The notes below the pieces were generated by a model. It was given only the letters and a program-made list of their open reading frames with translations, did not search any database and had not been told where the DNA came from. A stretch of 51,329 bases of DNA from Prevotella sp. (lineage in GTDB: Bacteria > Bacteroidota > Bacteroidia > Bacteroidales > Bacteroidaceae): assembly GCA_024697645.1 (NCBI GenBank), contig JAILFH010000086.1, forward strand, positions 1-51,329. The letters run 5' to 3'. Every line of letters begins with the position of its first letter. The first letter of the stretch is position 1. Of this stretch, positions 49,813 to 51,329 are shown piece after piece. The translations under genes were made by a program, and so were the position numbers.

Positions 49813-49992
49813 ATGGATATAATTGGAATTATCGTACTTGCCATTATAGGACTCTTGGTTCTCAGCCTCGTGGGGTGGGGGATGAAGATTCTCGGTTGGA
49901 TCATCGACTTGCTGGGTGAGGGTTGCTCCACATCCTGGGGCTGTCTCATCTGGATTATCGCTATCGTGATTGCAGTGATGGTGCTGCTGTGA
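49813..49992 (+). CDS. 59-residue two-helix membrane protein
   Basis: A 59-codon ORF from ATG 49813 to TGA 49992, MDIIGIIVLAIIGLLVLSLV followed by a short loop (LLGEGCSTSWG) and a second hydrophobic segment (LIWIIAIVIAVMVLL). The two helices and the sharply defined polar loop with two Cys argue for real coding, although the gene is short. A purine-rich GAAAACGAAG lies a few bases upstream. It could be a small membrane-stress peptide or a partner of the neighbouring regulator module. Family unknown. Confidence 0.65.
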   Translation: MDIIGIIVLAIIGLLVLSLVGWGMKILGWIIDLLGEGCSTSWGCLIWIIAIVIAVMVLL

Positions 49993-50038
49993 TTTGATTT
50001 TCTTGTCAATTCCTTACATGTTTTCGCAGATTATTTTG

Positions 50039-50046
50039 TAAATTTG
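50039..50046 (+). promoter_or_regulatory. Promoter -7 box of the thioesterase gene
   Basis: TAAATTTG matches TAnnTTTG, 26 bp before the ATG at 50072. Confidence 0.6.
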
Positions 50047-50071
50047 CCGATAAATCCCAAATATCGAGCCA

Positions 50072-50476
50072 ATGAACATACAGGAACTACTGAACGTCAC
50101 CGACCGCTTTGCCGCTCAGGCAGGTTGCCAGATTATTGCCGTCGACGAGCATCACGCCGTAGCCCAGATGACAGTTACCGCCAATCACCTCAATGGGGGC
50201 AATGTTTGTCAGGGAGGAGCGCTCTTCACTCTTGCCGACCTTGCCATTGCAGCACTGATGAATTATCGCGGCCTGCTAACCTTTGGCATCAACAACAACA
50301 TCATGTTTGTCTCCAGTGCCCATGAGGGCGACATCCTCACGGCCGAAGCCGTTCACGTCAGCGACCACCACAAACTCCCTACTGTCGAAGTCACGGTGAC
50401 CAATCAGGACCACAAGATCATCTGTCACGTCACGGGCATTGGTTACCGCAAGAATGTCCCCCTCCCCACGGAATAG
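50072..50476 (+). CDS. PaaI-family hotdog thioesterase
   Basis: A 134-residue cytoplasmic protein with a single hotdog fold. The family-specific segment NHLNGGNVCQGGALFTLADLA (shown in part, near residue 40-58), in which the Asn and Gly-Gly flank the helix and Asp supports catalysis, and the later FGINNNIMFVSSAHEGD are clear. It hydrolyses acyl-CoA thioesters, probably phenylacetyl- or similar CoA in relatives; the substrate here is unknown. Length is normal. Confidence 0.92.
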   Translation: MNIQELLNVTDRFAAQAGCQIIAVDEHHAVAQMTVTANHLNGGNVCQGGALFTLADLAIAALMNYRGLLTFGINNNIMFVSSAHEGDILTAEAVHVSDHHKLPTVEVTVTNQDHKIICHVTGIGYRKNVPLPTE

Positions 50477-50945
50477 CGGGCCCTTCGGGCAGTTCAAAGT
50501 TCAATGCGCTTCGCGCTGTTATGAGTGGTTATGAACAGTTATGAGTGGTTCGAGCAGTCATGAGCAGTTTCAAGTAAATAGAGTGTTTAGAGGTTTGAGC
50601 GTTCCCATTGGGAAGCGGCGAAAGCCAAAGGGGACGTTTAGTATACGCTTCGAGTAGAAATCCTTCAAAAGTCGCTTCGCGAGAAATATTTGGCGCTCTA
50701 TATCGCGCCCATCCCGCTGCAAGTCTGCCACGAATTCCTCATTACTCATTTCTAATTTCTCATTACTTTTTGCCCACAGATTGGTTGCTCCGCAAAGTTG
50801 AAAATTGAAAGTTGAAAATTGAAAGTTAAACAATTAGTATTTCTTTTCGATTTCACAGATTGGCGCTAATGCAGCCACAAATGCTATTGCTTCTCCTTCC
50901 TCCTTTCTCGTTCTTCGAAAATATGTAAAGATTATTTACTAATAG
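50477..50945. other. Non-coding stretch with small hairpins and short repeats
   Basis: Directly after the thioesterase stop lie two small perfect hairpins, GCCC-TTC-GGGC (50480-50490) and GCGC-TTC-GCGC (50506-50516), then a 10-bp tandem repeat of GTTATGAGTG type (50518-50576) and a GAAAATTGAAAGTT repeat (about 50798-50828). A minus-strand frame (50570-50833) reads through these repeats but is not credible as a gene. Confidence 0.5.
50518..50576 (+). repeat. 10-bp tandem repeat (GTTATGAGTG type)
   Basis: About six units of 8-10 bp (GTTATGAGTG, GTTATGAACA, GTTATGAGTG, then decayed). Confidence 0.7.
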
Positions 50946-51101
50946 AGTACGCCTTTCTAGGTTACAGAGCATGCTTCTGTACCTATATAAAGCACGTGTT
51001 TATACCCCTATAGAGGATGCCTTTCAATAGTCGAAAGGATGTCTTTCTAAGGTAGAGAGTAATGCTCCACTAACTATGGAGCAATGCTCCCTAAAGTATA
51101 G
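50946..51101 (+). repeat. 22-bp hairpin-forming repeat, array 3 (7 units)
   Basis: Units start at 50946, 50968, 50991, 51014, 51036, 51058 and 51080. Unit 6 has the perfect inverted repeat GCTCCA-CTAACTA-TGGAGC, where arrays 1 and 2 have CTTT/AAAG or CTCT/AGAG: different bases, same pairing. Oriented like arrays 1 and 2. Confidence 0.85.
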
Positions 51102-51329
51102 AAGACCCTCTCCATTTCCCCTCTCTTTCAGCAGTAGGAGATTTTACTCCCCTCGCTTATAGAGAGGGGCAGGGGGGTGAGTCTCTTTCCCCCTTCCCTT
51201 TAGGTCTAGGCAAGTCGAAGATTGATAATCTTAGACGCCGCCTAAGTGGTGCTGCTCTCGGCTTGTGCAAGACCAATTATAGGTCGAAGCAGAAGTCGCT
51301 AAGAGCGAAGGTGGAAGGGGCTGGGGGTA
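51102..51329. other. Non-coding end of the window
   Basis: No gene is visible. A short inverted repeat CCCCTC/GAGGGG (51149-51169) and C- or G-rich tracts are present. Any gene would have to lie beyond the window. Confidence 0.4.

Overview
The window comes from a member of the Bacteroidota, most likely Prevotellaceae (Prevotella and relatives). The evidence is the Bacteroidota-type promoter (TTTG, about 20 bp, then TAnnTTTG) in front of many genes; SusC-era envelope biology such as the ExbB-ExbD-ExbD-TonB-PstS-TPR operon; C-terminal sorting tails of the IYxxxGxxV...GIYIV type; the mreB-mreC-mreD-PBP2-RodA order downstream of a purH-type gene; and many short lipoproteins. The genus is inferred. 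The sequence looks chromosomal: no transposase, integrase, phage or conjugation gene is recognisable, apart from an unidentified gene end at the left edge.

Layout. 1-930: tail of an unidentified gene, then a long non-coding stretch with promoter-like boxes and a degenerate 22-bp repeat array. 934-5102: a hypothetical protein, a DUF456 membrane protein, and a minus-strand ECF sigma / anti-sigma / small secreted protein / outer-membrane protein operon, with a divergent small protein. 5269-12738: a 1490-aa secreted FN3/choice-of-anchor-J protein, then a two-gene unit of a small sorting-tail protein and a Cthe_2159-like beta-helix protein. 12852-16314: a 25-bp repeat array, then minus-strand genes for a small basic protein, a stand-alone AICAR transformylase, a secreted hydrolase and an FMN-binding protein. 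16475-22205: ParC with a roughly 330-residue low-complexity tail, then a DUF3316-like protein, an S41 peptidase lipoprotein and a small membrane protein. 22206-23468: tRNA-Leu, tRNA-Val, a second 22-bp repeat array and rplS. 23531-25355: a 5'-nucleotidase split into two genes. 25452-32366: the rod-shape operon mreB-mreC-mreD-mrdA-rodA behind a stand-alone IMP cyclohydrolase. 32546-38264: tRNA-Met, a START-like protein, an LptF/G permease, RibBA and an aspartate aminotransferase. 38407-45828: the ExbB/TonB operon followed by an LRR protein and a divergent Ser/Thr kinase. 45834-50476: an accessory segment with two paralogous putative regulators, each facing a divergent promoter across a shared 11-bp-spaced direct repeat; between and beside them lie unknown secreted or membrane proteins and a candidate small RNA, followed by a PaaI-type thioesterase. 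50477-51329: non-coding, with several repeat families including the third 22-bp array.

Most of the window is ordinary housekeeping. The most unusual signals are: (i) three clusters of 22-bp units whose arms covary so that each unit can fold into a mini-hairpin; (ii) the duplicated regulator modules at 45.8-50 kb with a candidate operator and a promoter-to-terminator small transcript; (iii) PurH separated into two genes 17 kb apart, with the cyclohydrolase at what I recall as the ancestral purH-mreB position; (iv) repetitive hydrophilic C-terminal tails on three essential proteins (ParC, PBP2, LptF/G); and (v) a long hairpin between mreB and mreC. All functional assignments rest on motif recognition by eye; no database search was run.
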